From contig CP128857.1 in assembly GCA_030388725.1 (NCBI GenBank), positions 3,162,001-3,226,000 of the forward strand: a stretch of 64,000 nucleotides of DNA, read 5' to 3'. The position numbers and the translations under genes were made by a program. Below, one piece after another: positions 28,501-37,994 of the stretch. Positions within the stretch are counted from its first letter, which is position 1. Each line of letters starts with the position of its first letter. This DNA comes from Prodigiosinella aquatilis (GTDB taxonomy: Bacteria; Pseudomonadota; Gammaproteobacteria; Enterobacterales; Enterobacteriaceae). Under the pieces are notes generated by a model. It was not told the DNA's origin and made no database searches. It was given only the letters and a program-made list of their open reading frames with translations.

Positions 28501-29394
28501 ATCTTTTAACCCTAAACGGGCGGCGCCAATCGCACCATTAAAAGCGGATGACGACGCTTTTAAAAAACTGACGGTTTCAAAAGGTAATGGTTTTCTGATA
28601 TAGCGTTTGATGTGCTGAATCAGCATATCCAACGGGAATGCGGTCATATCAATTACCCCACCCCCCAGAACCACGGCGTCAGGATCAAACAGATTAATCC
28701 CCGTCGCGATCGCTTTTGCACCATCGTCAATGAACTGGATAATGTCGCCATCGTCTTGAGCGTGAATAAAAAGATCCGATAGCGCATATTCTCTTGATTC
28801 TTTTTCATACCATCGCCGTAATGCCACACCTGAGCAGATCGTCTCAAGACATCCTGCATTACCACAACCGCAATGTCGGCTATTATTGCCATAAGGAATA
28901 TGCCCAAGCTCACCAGCGACGCCATGGGCACCAGTAAAAGGCATACCATTCATCCAGATAGAAAAACCAAATCCGGTTCCCAGATAGCACCCTAATACCA
29001 ACTTGTTAACCAAATTGAATTCATTGACATCATAAAACAGCTGCAAATTGACATCACGCTCAAACAATACCGGACATCGCAATAAATTCTCCAGCTTCTC
29101 AGCCAGTCCTTCGATATCATTTTTATGGCAGGGAAGATTCGGCGTCGATATAACTGTTTTTTTATCTTTTTCTACCAACGCCGGAAGGCCCATGACAATA
29201 CCAGAAATAAAGCGTTGAGCACCCACATAAGCGTGAATAAATTTTGCTATGCCCTCCGCCAAACCTGTCTGAATAATGTTATCTGTTTTTTCCCGTGAGG
29301 TGACCAATACTTCATTTTTCAATGACAGTACGCATATTCGTATATGCGTTGCTCCCATATCCACGCCAACGACAACCGGCTGTTTGTTATTCAT
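28435..29394 (-). CDS. alsK: D-allose kinase (ROK family)
   Basis: This 319-residue ROK sugar kinase would phosphorylate D-allose at C6. It closely follows E. coli AlsK: VVGVDMGATHIRICV at the N-terminal phosphate site, GLPALV, DVNLQL, YLGTGFGFSIWMNG, the GAHGVAGELGHIPYG block, the zinc site CGCGNAGCLE, and INLFDPDAVVLGGGV. The last residues, about from SQVAGAL onward, are read from an ERIC element and do not match the E. coli tail. It ends the als operon, one base after alsE. Confidence 0.92.
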   Translation of the reverse strand: MNNKQPVVVGVDMGATHIRICVLSLKNEVLVTSREKTDNIIQTGLAEGIAKFIHAYVGAQRFISGIVMGLPALVEKDKKTVISTPNLPCHKNDIEGLAEKLENLLRCPVLFERDVNLQLFYDVNEFNLVNKLVLGCYLGTGFGFSIWMNGMPFTGAHGVAGELGHIPYGNNSRHCGCGNAGCLETICSGVALRRWYEKESREYALSDLFIHAQDDGDIIQFIDDGAKAIATGINLFDPDAVVLGGGVIDMTAFPLDMLIQHIKRYIRKPLPFETVSFLKASSSAFNGAIGAARLGLKDIPVISQVAGALMAPSHPNHLP

Positions 29395-29395
29395 G

Positions 29396-30070
29396 CTACA
29401 CCTCGCGTTGTGCCGCCTGAATCTGGCTTTTCATTACTTCCCAGGCATTTTCAATATGCGGCGAGTGGTTGAATAACCCAGAGGTACCCACAATAAACAC
29501 ATCGGCACCAGCATCTATTAGCTTCTTATAGGTATATTGATTGCACGAACCATCCACTTCAATTTCATAAGCAAGATTATTTTTTGTTCTGTAATGCTTT
29601 AATTCAGCAATCTTATCCAGCATTTCCGGGATAAATTTCTGACCGGCAAACCCTGGATCGACCGTCATGACCGTAATTTTATCCGCTTTATGCAAATAAT
29701 AATGCATTGCCGCGATAGTAGTTTCCGGGTTCAGAATCAAACCAGCACGCATATTAAGCGATCTGACTTTATCTATGAGACGAAATGCCTGGCCAGATAA
29801 GGTTTCCGGATGCAATGTGATGAATCCTGCGCCCGCTTTAGCCAACGGTTCAATATAATCTTGTGGATTCATCACCATCAGATGACAATCCAATGGCTTA
29901 CTGGCTATTTTCTTTACTTGCTGTACAAAAAATGGCGACAATGTCAAATTCGGTACAAAATGACCATCCATAATATCAATATGGAAATAATCAGCATGAC
30001 TATCAATGAATTCTATCTGCTCTTTAAATTTAGACAGATCCATACACATTAATGAAGGGGAAATTTTCAT
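29396..30070 (-). CDS. alsE: D-allulose-6-phosphate 3-epimerase
   Basis: This 224-residue TIM-barrel epimerase of the ribulose-phosphate 3-epimerase family turns D-allulose 6-phosphate into D-fructose 6-phosphate. It has ISPSLMCMDLSKF, YFHIDIMDGHFVPNLTLSP with metal-binding histidine and aspartate, LDCHLMV, VMTVDPGFAGQKF and IEVDGSCN, and GADVFIVGTSGLF at the phosphate site. It lies between alsC and alsK. Confidence 0.94.
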   Translation of the reverse strand: MKISPSLMCMDLSKFKEQIEFIDSHADYFHIDIMDGHFVPNLTLSPFFVQQVKKIASKPLDCHLMVMNPQDYIEPLAKAGAGFITLHPETLSGQAFRLIDKVRSLNMRAGLILNPETTIAAMHYYLHKADKITVMTVDPGFAGQKFIPEMLDKIAELKHYRTKNNLAYEIEVDGSCNQYTYKKLIDAGADVFIVGTSGLFNHSPHIENAWEVMKSQIQAAQREV

Positions 30071-30079
30071 CTTCTATTC

Positions 30080-31033
30080 CTATTTACTAATCAGTCGATC
30101 GAGTGCCACTGCCGCAATAATCAAACCGCCCATGACCACTAATTGATAATATGTCTGTACCTGGAGAATATTGAGCCCATTATTGATAGTACCTATAATC
30201 AACCCGCCAATAACGACCGAAAAAACGCGCCCTTTTCCGCCAAAGAAACTGGTTCCGCCAATAATCGCACTGGCGATGGCATAAGTTTCAAATCCCATAC
30301 CAGCCAATGGCTCTGCCGCGCCAAGCCGTGCCGTTGATACGACGCCTGCCAGACCGGCGCATATTCCAGAGATAACAAAAACGATCAGCACATGAAACTT
30401 GACATCTATTCCTGAGAAAAATGCCGAATTTTTATTTCCTCCCAAAGCATAAATGTTTCTACCAAGCCGGGTATGTGCGGTAATAAACCATAGAATAATC
30501 GCTACAACCAGCGAGAAAATAACCGGCATCGGAATACCTAACAACGATTTAGCAAAGAAATTAACAAAACCGAAAGAAAAACCATAAACGGAATTAGCAT
30601 CAGAGATAACCAATGTCATCCCTCTGAATATGGCGTTAGTTCCCAGCGTAATAATAAAAGGATGCAGTCTGGTCCAATTGACCAAAAGACCATTAATCGC
30701 CCCCAAACCGCCCCCGACGATGACACCGCCAATCAACGCCGCCAGGAAGGGGTCGAATCCAGCCAGCATGAGCTTGGCCGTAACCATACCTGATAAAGCG
30801 AGAATCGCGCCAACGGATAAGTCGATACCCGCGATAAGGATGGCAAAAAATTCCCCCATACCGATTAAAACGGTAACGGAACTCTGTACAAATATCTGGC
30901 TGATATTACTCGTCGTTAAAAAATACTCGCTTGAAATACCACCAAAAATCGCAACGATAATGGCCAATATAAAAAACGTGCCATACTTTTCCCAAAAGCG
31001 AGGGAAATTAAATGTTGATTCTGACATTGACAT
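30080..31033 (-). CDS. alsC: D-allose ABC transporter permease
   Basis: This is a membrane permease of about 317 residues of the RbsC/AraH family, with eight to ten predicted helices and the typical GIDLSVGAILALSGMV, NGLLVNWTRLHPFIITLGT and GRNIYALGGN segments. It forms the channel for allose with AlsA and AlsB. The start at 31033 has GAGG close upstream; the second ATG at 31027 is about equally good. It begins just after the alsA stop. Confidence 0.92.
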   Translation of the reverse strand: MSMSESTFNFPRFWEKYGTFFILAIIVAIFGGISSEYFLTTSNISQIFVQSSVTVLIGMGEFFAILIAGIDLSVGAILALSGMVTAKLMLAGFDPFLAALIGGVIVGGGLGAINGLLVNWTRLHPFIITLGTNAIFRGMTLVISDANSVYGFSFGFVNFFAKSLLGIPMPVIFSLVVAIILWFITAHTRLGRNIYALGGNKNSAFFSGIDVKFHVLIVFVISGICAGLAGVVSTARLGAAEPLAGMGFETYAIASAIIGGTSFFGGKGRVFSVVIGGLIIGTINNGLNILQVQTYYQLVVMGGLIIAAVALDRLISK

Positions 31034-31038
31034 AATCC

Positions 31039-32571
31039 TCAATCATTTGGCAGAGCCCATTTCATAATATCCTGCTCCGAGAGCCCATCTTCATTAACCA
31101 ATACATTGGCAAGCTTCCCTTCACAAAATATGGCTATACGGTCACAAACAGACATAATCTCTGGCAATTCGGAAGAAACCATTAATATCGTTTTCCCCTG
31201 TAAGGTAAGTTCGCGCATGACTTTATAAATTTCCGCTTTGGCACCGACATCAATACCCCGTGTCGGTTCATCAAAAATCATCACCTGCGGATCACAACAC
31301 AACCATTTTGAGATAAGGACTTTCTGCTGATTACCGCCCGATAACTCAGTAATATTCTGGTCCACAGAACGGCACTTTAACGACAATAATTTTCTTTGTT
31401 CTTCGGCTATGCGTTTTTCATCATGACGGTTAACCGACCCTATTGCGCCTTTATATCCACCCTCTTTCAGGCTTTTACTGATTGCCATATTCTGTTCAAT
31501 TGAGAAATTGTCAAAAAAACCATTCTCTCTTCGACTTTCGGTGATATATCCCATGCCTTTCTTTAACGCATCAAGTGGCGAGCGAGGCGTTATCTCCACA
31601 CCGTTCAGTAAAACCTGACCAGAGCTGATAGGCTCCGCACCAAAAATGCAATTCATAAACTCGGTACGTCCCGAACCTACCAATCCGGCGAATCCCAAGA
31701 TTTCGCCTTTCTTTACTTGAAAAGAGATATTCCTCACACGTCGTTTATCTTTACTGGTAATATCCTTGACTTCGAAAATAACTGGTTCGTTTCCCGTACC
31801 CGTTTTTTCTTTTATCGCAGTAAATTTATTTTGAAGCTCTCTTCCTACCATCAGTCTGACAATATCGTCATTACTGACATCGCTAATTTCCCCTGAACAC
31901 ACGCTACTTCCATCTTTCAGCACCGTGAAACGGTCACAAATTTTTCTGGTTTCATTCAGCTTATGGGAAATATAAATGATACTTTTCCCTTCCTGTTTTA
32001 ATCGTTTTATTAAAATAAAAAGATACTCAACTTCTTTACTGGTCAAGGATGAAGTCGGCTCATCCATAATAATAACTTTGGCATCCAGCATCAGGGTTTT
32101 GGCAATTTCCAACATCTGTTTATGGCTGATTGACAAATTACCAACTTTCTCAAACAGATCGACCTTTAACCCTACCCGGAGCAACATCATCGCGGCACGT
32201 TTTTTCATCTCTTGCCAATGAACAACATTGATGCCACAAAAACGTTTTACCGGTAATTTTCCAATAAATAGATTTTCCATCACTGTCAGTTCATCAATGA
32301 CACTTAACTCTTGATAAATAATTCCTATTCCGAGTTTTGCCGCCAGTTTATGGTCTATCTTTCCATACTCATTACCGTCAATAAATATATGACCACTATC
32401 CGGTTCATATCCACCTGACAGTATTTTCATGAGAGTTGATTTCCCGGCACCATTTTCACCTAATAGCGCATGTATTTCTCCTGAGTTAATCGCTATATTG
32501 ACAGAACTTAATGCATGGACCGGACCAAAAGACTTACCGATCCCTTCCATCTTAATATATGGAATGGTCAT
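31039..32571 (-). CDS. alsA: D-allose ABC transporter ATP-binding protein
   Basis: This 510-residue protein has two fused ABC ATPase domains, as in RbsA. The first has Walker A GENGAGKST, the signature LSISHKQ and Walker B VIIMDEPTSSL. The second has the degenerate P-loop GLVGSGRTE, signature LSGGNQQKV and VMIFDEPTRGIDVG. It powers allose import. GGGGAG lies 5 bases before the start. Confidence 0.95.
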   Translation of the reverse strand: MTIPYIKMEGIGKSFGPVHALSSVNIAINSGEIHALLGENGAGKSTLMKILSGGYEPDSGHIFIDGNEYGKIDHKLAAKLGIGIIYQELSVIDELTVMENLFIGKLPVKRFCGINVVHWQEMKKRAAMMLLRVGLKVDLFEKVGNLSISHKQMLEIAKTLMLDAKVIIMDEPTSSLTSKEVEYLFILIKRLKQEGKSIIYISHKLNETRKICDRFTVLKDGSSVCSGEISDVSNDDIVRLMVGRELQNKFTAIKEKTGTGNEPVIFEVKDITSKDKRRVRNISFQVKKGEILGFAGLVGSGRTEFMNCIFGAEPISSGQVLLNGVEITPRSPLDALKKGMGYITESRRENGFFDNFSIEQNMAISKSLKEGGYKGAIGSVNRHDEKRIAEEQRKLLSLKCRSVDQNITELSGGNQQKVLISKWLCCDPQVMIFDEPTRGIDVGAKAEIYKVMRELTLQGKTILMVSSELPEIMSVCDRIAIFCEGKLANVLVNEDGLSEQDIMKWALPND

Positions 32572-32628
32572 ATAACTCCCCGGATTAGTGATTTAAGACG
32601 GCAAGTTTTTTACCGTCTCCAGGTACGA

Positions 32629-33561
32629 TTATTTTGTCACTAATACTGAATCAACCATCTCGACTTTAGGTGCCTGACCCAAAGGAATCTGTTTGCCTGA
32701 CTTCACAGCGTCGACCAATAACTTCAAGCCCGATGCACCAATATCAGCAGGGTTTTGGGCAACCGTTGCCGTTAATGTGCCTTCACTGATCATTTTACGG
32801 GCTTCCGGTATACCATCCGTTCCCACAACAATAACCTTGCCGGTCTTGCCAGCATTCGCTACAGCCTGTGCTACACCCATGGCCATAGTATCGTTAGCAC
32901 AATAAAATGCCTTCAGATTCGGATGCCGCTGTAATACGTTGGTGGCAACATCAAGGGCTTTGATTCGATCCCAATCCGCAGGTTGGCTGGCAACAAGTTT
33001 AATAGCGGGATCAGCCTTAAAAGCTATCATTGCTCCGGTTCTTCTGGCATCGCCGGAAACATTACCTGCTTTACCTTCAATAATGGCAACATCCCCTCCT
33101 TGCGTGCCTAGTCGATTTATAATGAATTTTGCCCCTTTCTCACCGACAGCCTGATTATCTGTAGTGATAAATGCCGATACATTACCGTGAGCTTTCGCCA
33201 GATTATTAAGATTTATCTTTTCATCCAAGTTAACTAAACGAATACCCTTCTGATACGCTTTAGAGACAGGGATCACCAGATTAGATGCAGACAACGGCGC
33301 GAAAGCGATACCTTTATAGTGTTTATTTACCAGATCTTCGAATAACTGCATCTGTGCCTGAAAATCACCTTCAGAAGCGGAGGCAAATATATCCACCGTT
33401 ACACCAAGGTCTTTGGCTTCTTTCTCTATTCCGCCTTTCATTTCAACCCAGTAAGGATTTGATAACGTTTTAAGAATGACGGCATAATCGGCAGCGTGAG
33501 CCATGGCAGAAAAACATAATCCCAATAGTGCGGCACCCGTCGTTTTCAATAGCGTATTCAT
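32629..33561 (-). CDS. alsB: D-allose-binding periplasmic protein
   Basis: This 310-residue sugar-binding protein of the RbsB/AlsB type has a signal peptide ending AMAHA, then DYAVILKTLSNPYWVEMK, NKHYKGIAFAPLSA, VNLDEKI, AIIEGKAGNVSGDARR and FYCANDTMAMGVAQA. It captures allose in the periplasm. The ATG at 33561 matches the E. coli AlsB length; a GGAG lies 9 bases upstream. It is the first gene of the als operon, with an ERIC-like element between it and alsR. Confidence 0.93.
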   Translation of the reverse strand: MNTLLKTTGAALLGLCFSAMAHAADYAVILKTLSNPYWVEMKGGIEKEAKDLGVTVDIFASASEGDFQAQMQLFEDLVNKHYKGIAFAPLSASNLVIPVSKAYQKGIRLVNLDEKINLNNLAKAHGNVSAFITTDNQAVGEKGAKFIINRLGTQGGDVAIIEGKAGNVSGDARRTGAMIAFKADPAIKLVASQPADWDRIKALDVATNVLQRHPNLKAFYCANDTMAMGVAQAVANAGKTGKVIVVGTDGIPEARKMISEGTLTATVAQNPADIGASGLKLLVDAVKSGKQIPLGQAPKVEMVDSVLVTK

Positions 33562-33580
33562 TACTCTTTCTCCGTGAGAT

Positions 33581-33705
33581 ATACCCGTCATCTTTCAAAT
33601 TACAGAGGCGTTGTCTTACCTCGCTAACCCTTGTTACTTATCAGCGTAAGTTTCCAGAAATTAACTCGGTTGTTACCTTCCTGCGTTTTGATATCTATTG
33701 GGCAT
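33581..33705. repeat. Diverged ERIC-like element between alsB and alsR
   Basis: This 125-base stretch begins ATACCC and ends GGGCAT and keeps the ERIC-like half CTTATCAGCGTAAG in the centre and CTTCCTGCG near one end. It is more diverged than the copies at 14311 and 41853. It lies in the gap between alsR and alsB, so alsB transcription may start inside or run through it. Confidence 0.6.
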
Positions 33706-33716
33706 AGTGATGAATG

Positions 33717-34595
33717 CTAAAGCTTTAGATAACTCGCAATAGCACTGGTTTTTTCCAGATTTTTACTGGAAGTCTCAATATCCAGCCGTGCTACTGAAAC
33801 AAAAAATGCATCTAACAACGTTAACTGCAAAATACGTGCAGAGGCATTTCTCCCTAACAGGGGTGTCTCAGGTGCAGGCGAACAAATATTAAAATCAGCC
33901 AATTTGGCAATGGGGGAATTGGCGCTATGTGTAATGCAAATTATTTTTGCATCATTATTCTTGGCGATAGAGACCGCTTTCATCAAATCACTGGTGCGCC
34001 CAGAATGTGATACCACTAACACAACATCCGTTGGTTTAAGCATCGACGCCGACATCATCATGATGTGAGCATCCTGATAAGCATTACAGCGCACACCAAT
34101 GCGTAAAAATTTATGCTGTATATCAGCGCATATCGAATTAGAACCGCCTACGCCATATAACTCTCGCTGATTTGCGCTATAAAATAGTCTGGCAGCCTGG
34201 TATATCTCTTCCGGGTTAACGATGGTTTGTCCTTCGGCAATCGTTCGCAGCGTCAAATTAAACACTTTGTTAATTGCATCTTCCGGGCTATCCGTCAGTG
34301 ACAGCTCCGCAGAGGAGTCATGTTCCGCATGCTCAAAATATTCAACAATAGCGCTTCTTAACTGCCTGAAACCACTGAACCCAAGAATTTTCGATACCTT
34401 GACTATCATCGCTTCTGATACATTCAACGCATTAGCGACGTCTTTAATCGCGGTACTGTCACCGACATTACCCGTCGCCAGAAACCATTCGGCGATCCGG
34501 CTTTCATTCGCCGTCATGCCTTCCTGCTTCATACGAATATAAGGCGCAATGCTTATACCCCTGGGGATCGTTTTCTCTGATTCAGTTTCGCTCAT
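33717..34595 (-). CDS. alsR: Allose operon regulator (RpiR family)
   Basis: This 292-residue RpiR-type regulator has an N-terminal helix-turn-helix (TANESRIAEWFLATGNVGDS, IKDVANALNVSEAMIVKVSKILGFSGFRQLRS) and a C-terminal SIS sugar-phosphate binding domain (LYGVGGSNSIC, VVLVVSHSGRTSD). In E. coli AlsR/RpiR represses the als genes and rpiB. The start at 34595 gives a length near the E. coli protein. It lies upstream of alsB on the same strand and is divergent from rpiB. Confidence 0.92.
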   Translation of the reverse strand: MSETESEKTIPRGISIAPYIRMKQEGMTANESRIAEWFLATGNVGDSTAIKDVANALNVSEAMIVKVSKILGFSGFRQLRSAIVEYFEHAEHDSSAELSLTDSPEDAINKVFNLTLRTIAEGQTIVNPEEIYQAARLFYSANQRELYGVGGSNSICADIQHKFLRIGVRCNAYQDAHIMMMSASMLKPTDVVLVVSHSGRTSDLMKAVSIAKNNDAKIICITHSANSPIAKLADFNICSPAPETPLLGRNASARILQLTLLDAFFVSVARLDIETSSKNLEKTSAIASYLKL

Positions 34596-34666
34596 TGTTA
34601 TTACCTGGTTTATCCATATCCCGGTAATGATAACACCATATCTGATAGTAAAAATATGCAACAAAC

Positions 34667-34674
34667 TTCACAAA
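34667..34674. promoter_or_regulatory. TTCACAAA half-site upstream of alsR
   Basis: ACTTCACAAA upstream of alsR is the same sequence as the left arm of the inverted repeat at 34906. This shared motif on both sides of the 419-base divergent region makes it a candidate AlsR half-site. The rest of this gap is AT-rich and holds no gene. Confidence 0.3.
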
Positions 34675-34905
34675 TATTGTTTTTTTATAAATTAATAAAA
34701 TTCATGAAAAGATACCGCTCAATGGGGCAAATCGCATCATCACAGATGAGAAAAATTATTATTTTTTATTAAAATCAATAATATATTGATTATTTTAGCA
34801 AACAGACACGATGAATCATTCGTTATCCATCAGCATGGCAAACTCATTGTCATCATATAAATGCCCAGAAAATCAGTTGTGGACATGGGTTTCAATCCTA
34901 TAAAC

Positions 34906-34930
34906 TTCACAAAATTAATTTATTTGTGAA
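34906..34930. promoter_or_regulatory. Candidate AlsR operator upstream of rpiB
   Basis: TTCACAAA and TTTGTGAA form a perfect 8-base inverted repeat with a 9-base spacer. An overlapping repeat ATTTATTT/AAATAAAT lies at 34918-34937. It is 85 bases before the rpiB start, in the divergent alsR-rpiB region. A TGTGA core also allows a CRP reading, but the other half does not fit that well. Confidence 0.45.
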
Positions 34931-35014
34931 AATAAATCAATAAGCCACTCTCGGTCAGTACAGACCAACTGGCTGGCCTATAACTCACCTCTGATACAGC
35001 AGGAACTGACACTT

Positions 35015-35470
35015 ATGAAGATGGCAATCGGCAGTGACCACGTTGGTTTTGACATGAAAAATGACATCATTCAGTACCTATCATCCCAGGGTATTGAGGT
35101 TATTGATGTGGGAACAAACGCCAGCACGAGAACGGATTATCCGATTTATGCACGTAAAGTTGCAGAATCCATCATTGCAGGTGAGGCCGAGCTGGGCATT
35201 CTCATCTGTGGAACGGGAATCGGTATCTCGATTGCGGCTAACAAAATGACCGGTATCCGTGCAGTTGCCTGTAGCGAACCCTATTCAGCCAAACTGTCAC
35301 GCGAACATAACAACACCAATATATTGGCTATGGGCGCGCGGGTTATTGGTTCAGAAATGGCAAAAATGATTATTGATCAGTGGCTCAGTGCCCATTTTGA
35401 GGGTGGACGACATCAGGAACGGCTCGATCAGATCAGCGCGATAGAGCATTCGCAGCACATGAAGGGATAA
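35015..35470 (+). CDS. rpiB: Ribose-5-phosphate/allose-6-phosphate isomerase B
   Basis: This 151-residue RpiB/LacAB-type isomerase converts allose 6-phosphate to allulose 6-phosphate and can also act on ribose 5-phosphate. It has the N-terminal IGSDHVGFDMK, the active-site cysteine in LICGTGIGISIAANK, and the EHNNTNILAMGARV block. It completes the allose route between AlsK and AlsE. It is divergent from alsR, as in E. coli. Confidence 0.95.
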   Translation: MKMAIGSDHVGFDMKNDIIQYLSSQGIEVIDVGTNASTRTDYPIYARKVAESIIAGEAELGILICGTGIGISIAANKMTGIRAVACSEPYSAKLSREHNNTNILAMGARVIGSEMAKMIIDQWLSAHFEGGRHQERLDQISAIEHSQHMKG

Positions 35471-35477
35471 ACAGACA

Positions 35478-35511
35478 GCCCCCGGCTCTAAGACAAGAAC
35501 CGGGCGCTTTT
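35478..35511 (+). terminator. Terminator between rpiB and fdhE
   Basis: CCCGGCTCT pairs with AGAACCGGG apart from one mismatch, over a 6-base loop (AAGACA), and is followed by CGCTTTT. It lies between convergent rpiB and fdhE and may serve both. Confidence 0.65.
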
Positions 35512-35516
35512 AAACA

Positions 35517-36446
35517 TTAATTCATACTTTCCGGAAACAGGAAAGGATTGATACTACTGCGCGCAAAACCTTCCTCTTCCATTTTGACATCCAGTACCAG
35601 CGAAGCCAGATCATCTGCGACGGCTTCGACGCGATGATCCTTTTCCTGGTACAGGATTTTCAGATAAGTACCACAGTCACCACAACTTTCAGCCTTAATC
35701 GCCGACTGCTCGTTATCCAGCGACCAATAGTTGAGATCGCCGGATTGTTCACAGTTACTGCATTTCACACGCACCATGTGCCATTCCGTTTCACACAGGT
35801 TACAGTGCAAATAGCGCAGACCGCTGGTGGTACCTAACTGCACCACACCGGAAACCGGCATGCTGCCACACACTGGGCAAAACTGACGATGTTCACCCTG
35901 TTCGGCCCGAGCCTTACCCGGCATCTGACTTGCCATCTGCGCCCAGTAAAGAGAGAGCGCAGCCCAGATAAAAGGGGCTTTGTCATTACTTTCCGCCGTA
36001 AATTCATGATTGAATAATGCCGAAGCCATGGCTTCCCATTCCTGCACTGGCATTTTTTCCAGATTTTCCAGCGTCGATAACACCTGACCGCTGGCATCTG
36101 GTTTCAGCGTTTCAATCAGTGCCTGCAACAAAGTATGCCAATGGGCATTGCGGGGGAAAGTCGCAATATCCAGCGGTGGGCGACGACCGGCTGCTTTTTG
36201 CAGAATATCGGTTAAATCCATTTGCAACGGATGGTCATGCAGTACGGTCTGCTGGGCGTCAACTACCGTAGCGGCAAAATGCAGGTAGTCGCTCAGCGGG
36301 TTGTTTTCCGCCAGTTGACGCAACCGCTCGACGCGGCTGCTGTACAGACTTTTCAGATTGGCAAAAAGCAGCGGTGGGATTACTCCCACCGTAGATGATT
36401 GTTCATTACCGCTTAACTGTTCCTGAGGAACAATACGAATACTCAT
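35517..36446 (-). CDS. fdhE: FdhE, formate dehydrogenase accessory protein
   Basis: This 309-residue cytoplasmic protein is a metal-binding maturation factor for respiratory formate dehydrogenases. Four CxxC pairs (CPVCGS, CNLCE, CSNCE, CGDCG) in the C-terminal half form its rubredoxin-like zinc or iron sites. It overlaps the fdoI stop by one base, so it is in the same operon. Confidence 0.95.
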   Translation of the reverse strand: MSIRIVPQEQLSGNEQSSTVGVIPPLLFANLKSLYSSRVERLRQLAENNPLSDYLHFAATVVDAQQTVLHDHPLQMDLTDILQKAAGRRPPLDIATFPRNAHWHTLLQALIETLKPDASGQVLSTLENLEKMPVQEWEAMASALFNHEFTAESNDKAPFIWAALSLYWAQMASQMPGKARAEQGEHRQFCPVCGSMPVSGVVQLGTTSGLRYLHCNLCETEWHMVRVKCSNCEQSGDLNYWSLDNEQSAIKAESCGDCGTYLKILYQEKDHRVEAVADDLASLVLDVKMEEEGFARSSINPFLFPESMN

Positions 36447-37081
36447 CAGGGTTTATTTTCCTGTTGTTTACGTTGGATTTCACGATACCAGCGTGGGTGA
36501 TGTTTCTTCGCCCAGGATGTCGATACCCAGCCTTCAACCATCGCCGTAATGGTTCCCTTGACCCATAACGCCGCATAAATGTGAACCATAATGACCAGGA
36601 TCAACACGACCGCTGAAATTGAATGAACCAGCAAGGCCAGGCGAATAGCCGGAATCGGGAAAGCGCCGGCAAAATAGGGACGCCAGATAACGATACCGCT
36701 GGCCAGCAGCAGCAGCAAACTGACAATAGCCAGCCAGAACACGCATTTCTGGCCGAAATTATATCTACCTGTGTCGCCAACTTCCTGATTTCCGGCAACC
36801 TTATGGATATTTTTAGCCCATTCGATGTCATCACGCTGAATCAGGTTATGCTTCCAGTAACGGAAAAACATCAACAGAAACGCCGCAAACATCACCACAC
36901 CAATAAACGGATGCAGAACCCGTGCCAGCTGTGGTGTACCCAGAATGTTCATCAGCCAGTTTAATGATGGAAAGAAAAATCCCAACCCACTGAGTGCGGC
37001 AAACACAAAACAGAAAGCCACAATCCAGTGATTGATGCGCTCAGACGCACTGTAACGCTGAATCCGATTACTCTTTTTCAT
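36446..37081 (-). CDS. fdoI: Formate dehydrogenase cytochrome b556 subunit
   Basis: This 211-residue membrane subunit takes electrons from the beta subunit and reduces quinone. It has four predicted helices and histidine haem ligands (ERINHWIVAF, LHPFIGVVM, VHSISAVVLI, MVHIYAALW). The ATG at 37081 matches the FdoI/FdnI length and overlaps the fdoH stop by 14 bases. Confidence 0.94.
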   Translation of the reverse strand: MKKSNRIQRYSASERINHWIVAFCFVFAALSGLGFFFPSLNWLMNILGTPQLARVLHPFIGVVMFAAFLLMFFRYWKHNLIQRDDIEWAKNIHKVAGNQEVGDTGRYNFGQKCVFWLAIVSLLLLLASGIVIWRPYFAGAFPIPAIRLALLVHSISAVVLILVIMVHIYAALWVKGTITAMVEGWVSTSWAKKHHPRWYREIQRKQQENKP

Positions 37082-37982
37082 GCTGTTTGTCCTCGTGCTT
37101 CTGCTCATCCGTCTCTGACTCGTCCTCTTCTACCCGGTTGGGACCGACACCGACATAGTGGAATACACTGGCAGCGAAGGCCGTAGCAAAACCAATGGCC
37201 GCCAAAGGTTTCCAGACACCCTTCCAGAAAGTGACCGCTGGACTAATGATTGGATTGTCAGGCAGACCATGATAAAGCGGCGGACGATCAGCGTGATGCA
37301 ACACGTACATCACATGTGTGCCACCGACACCTGCGGGGTCGTACAGCCCGGCGTTTTTATAGCCACGGTTCGTCAAGTCTATCACGCGCTCCGCCGCCAA
37401 CACTTTCATCTCTGCCTTAGTGCCGAAATGAATCGCCCCCGTAGGGCAGGTTTTCACACAGGCAGGTTCCTGACCGACATCCACCCGATCCACACACAGT
37501 GTGCATTTGTATACCCGGTTATCATCCTTGTTCATTCTCGGCACATCGAACGGGCATCCCGCGATGCAGTAACCACAACCGATACAGTGTTCCGACTGAA
37601 AATCCACAATACCATTGGCATACTGGATAATGGCACCTTCCGACGGACAGGCTTTCAGGCAGCCGGGGTCAGCACAGTGCATACAGCCATCTTTACGGAT
37701 CAACCATTCGAGTTTACCGTTTTCCTCAACCTCGGAAAACCGCATAACCGTCCAGGACTTGGCGCTCAAATCAGTGGGATTGTCGTACACACCAACGTTG
37801 TGCCCCACCTCATCACGAATATCGTTCCATTCCGAACAAGCCACCTGACAAGCCTTACAACCGATGCAGGTCGTAACGTCGATCAATTTGGCGACTTCCT
37901 CTTTATGATCGCGTACCTGTGGCGGCGGTGTCAGTGAATTGGTCGCGGAGCGACGGATAATATCTTGCGATTGCATTGCCAT
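37068..37982 (-). CDS. fdoH: Formate dehydrogenase iron-sulfur subunit
   Basis: This 304-residue beta subunit carries four [4Fe-4S] sites: CIGCKACQVACSEW, CMHCADPGCLKAC, CIGCGYCIAGCPF and CTLCVDRVDVGQEPACVKTCP. A single C-terminal membrane helix (AAIGFATAFAASVFHYVGV) anchors it, and a charged Glu/Lys/His-rich tail follows. GGAG lies 8 bases before the start. It passes electrons from FdoG to FdoI. Confidence 0.95.
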   Translation of the reverse strand: MAMQSQDIIRRSATNSLTPPPQVRDHKEEVAKLIDVTTCIGCKACQVACSEWNDIRDEVGHNVGVYDNPTDLSAKSWTVMRFSEVEENGKLEWLIRKDGCMHCADPGCLKACPSEGAIIQYANGIVDFQSEHCIGCGYCIAGCPFDVPRMNKDDNRVYKCTLCVDRVDVGQEPACVKTCPTGAIHFGTKAEMKVLAAERVIDLTNRGYKNAGLYDPAGVGGTHVMYVLHHADRPPLYHGLPDNPIISPAVTFWKGVWKPLAAIGFATAFAASVFHYVGVGPNRVEEDESETDEQKHEDKQHEKE

Positions 37983-37994
37983 AGTATTTCTCCG

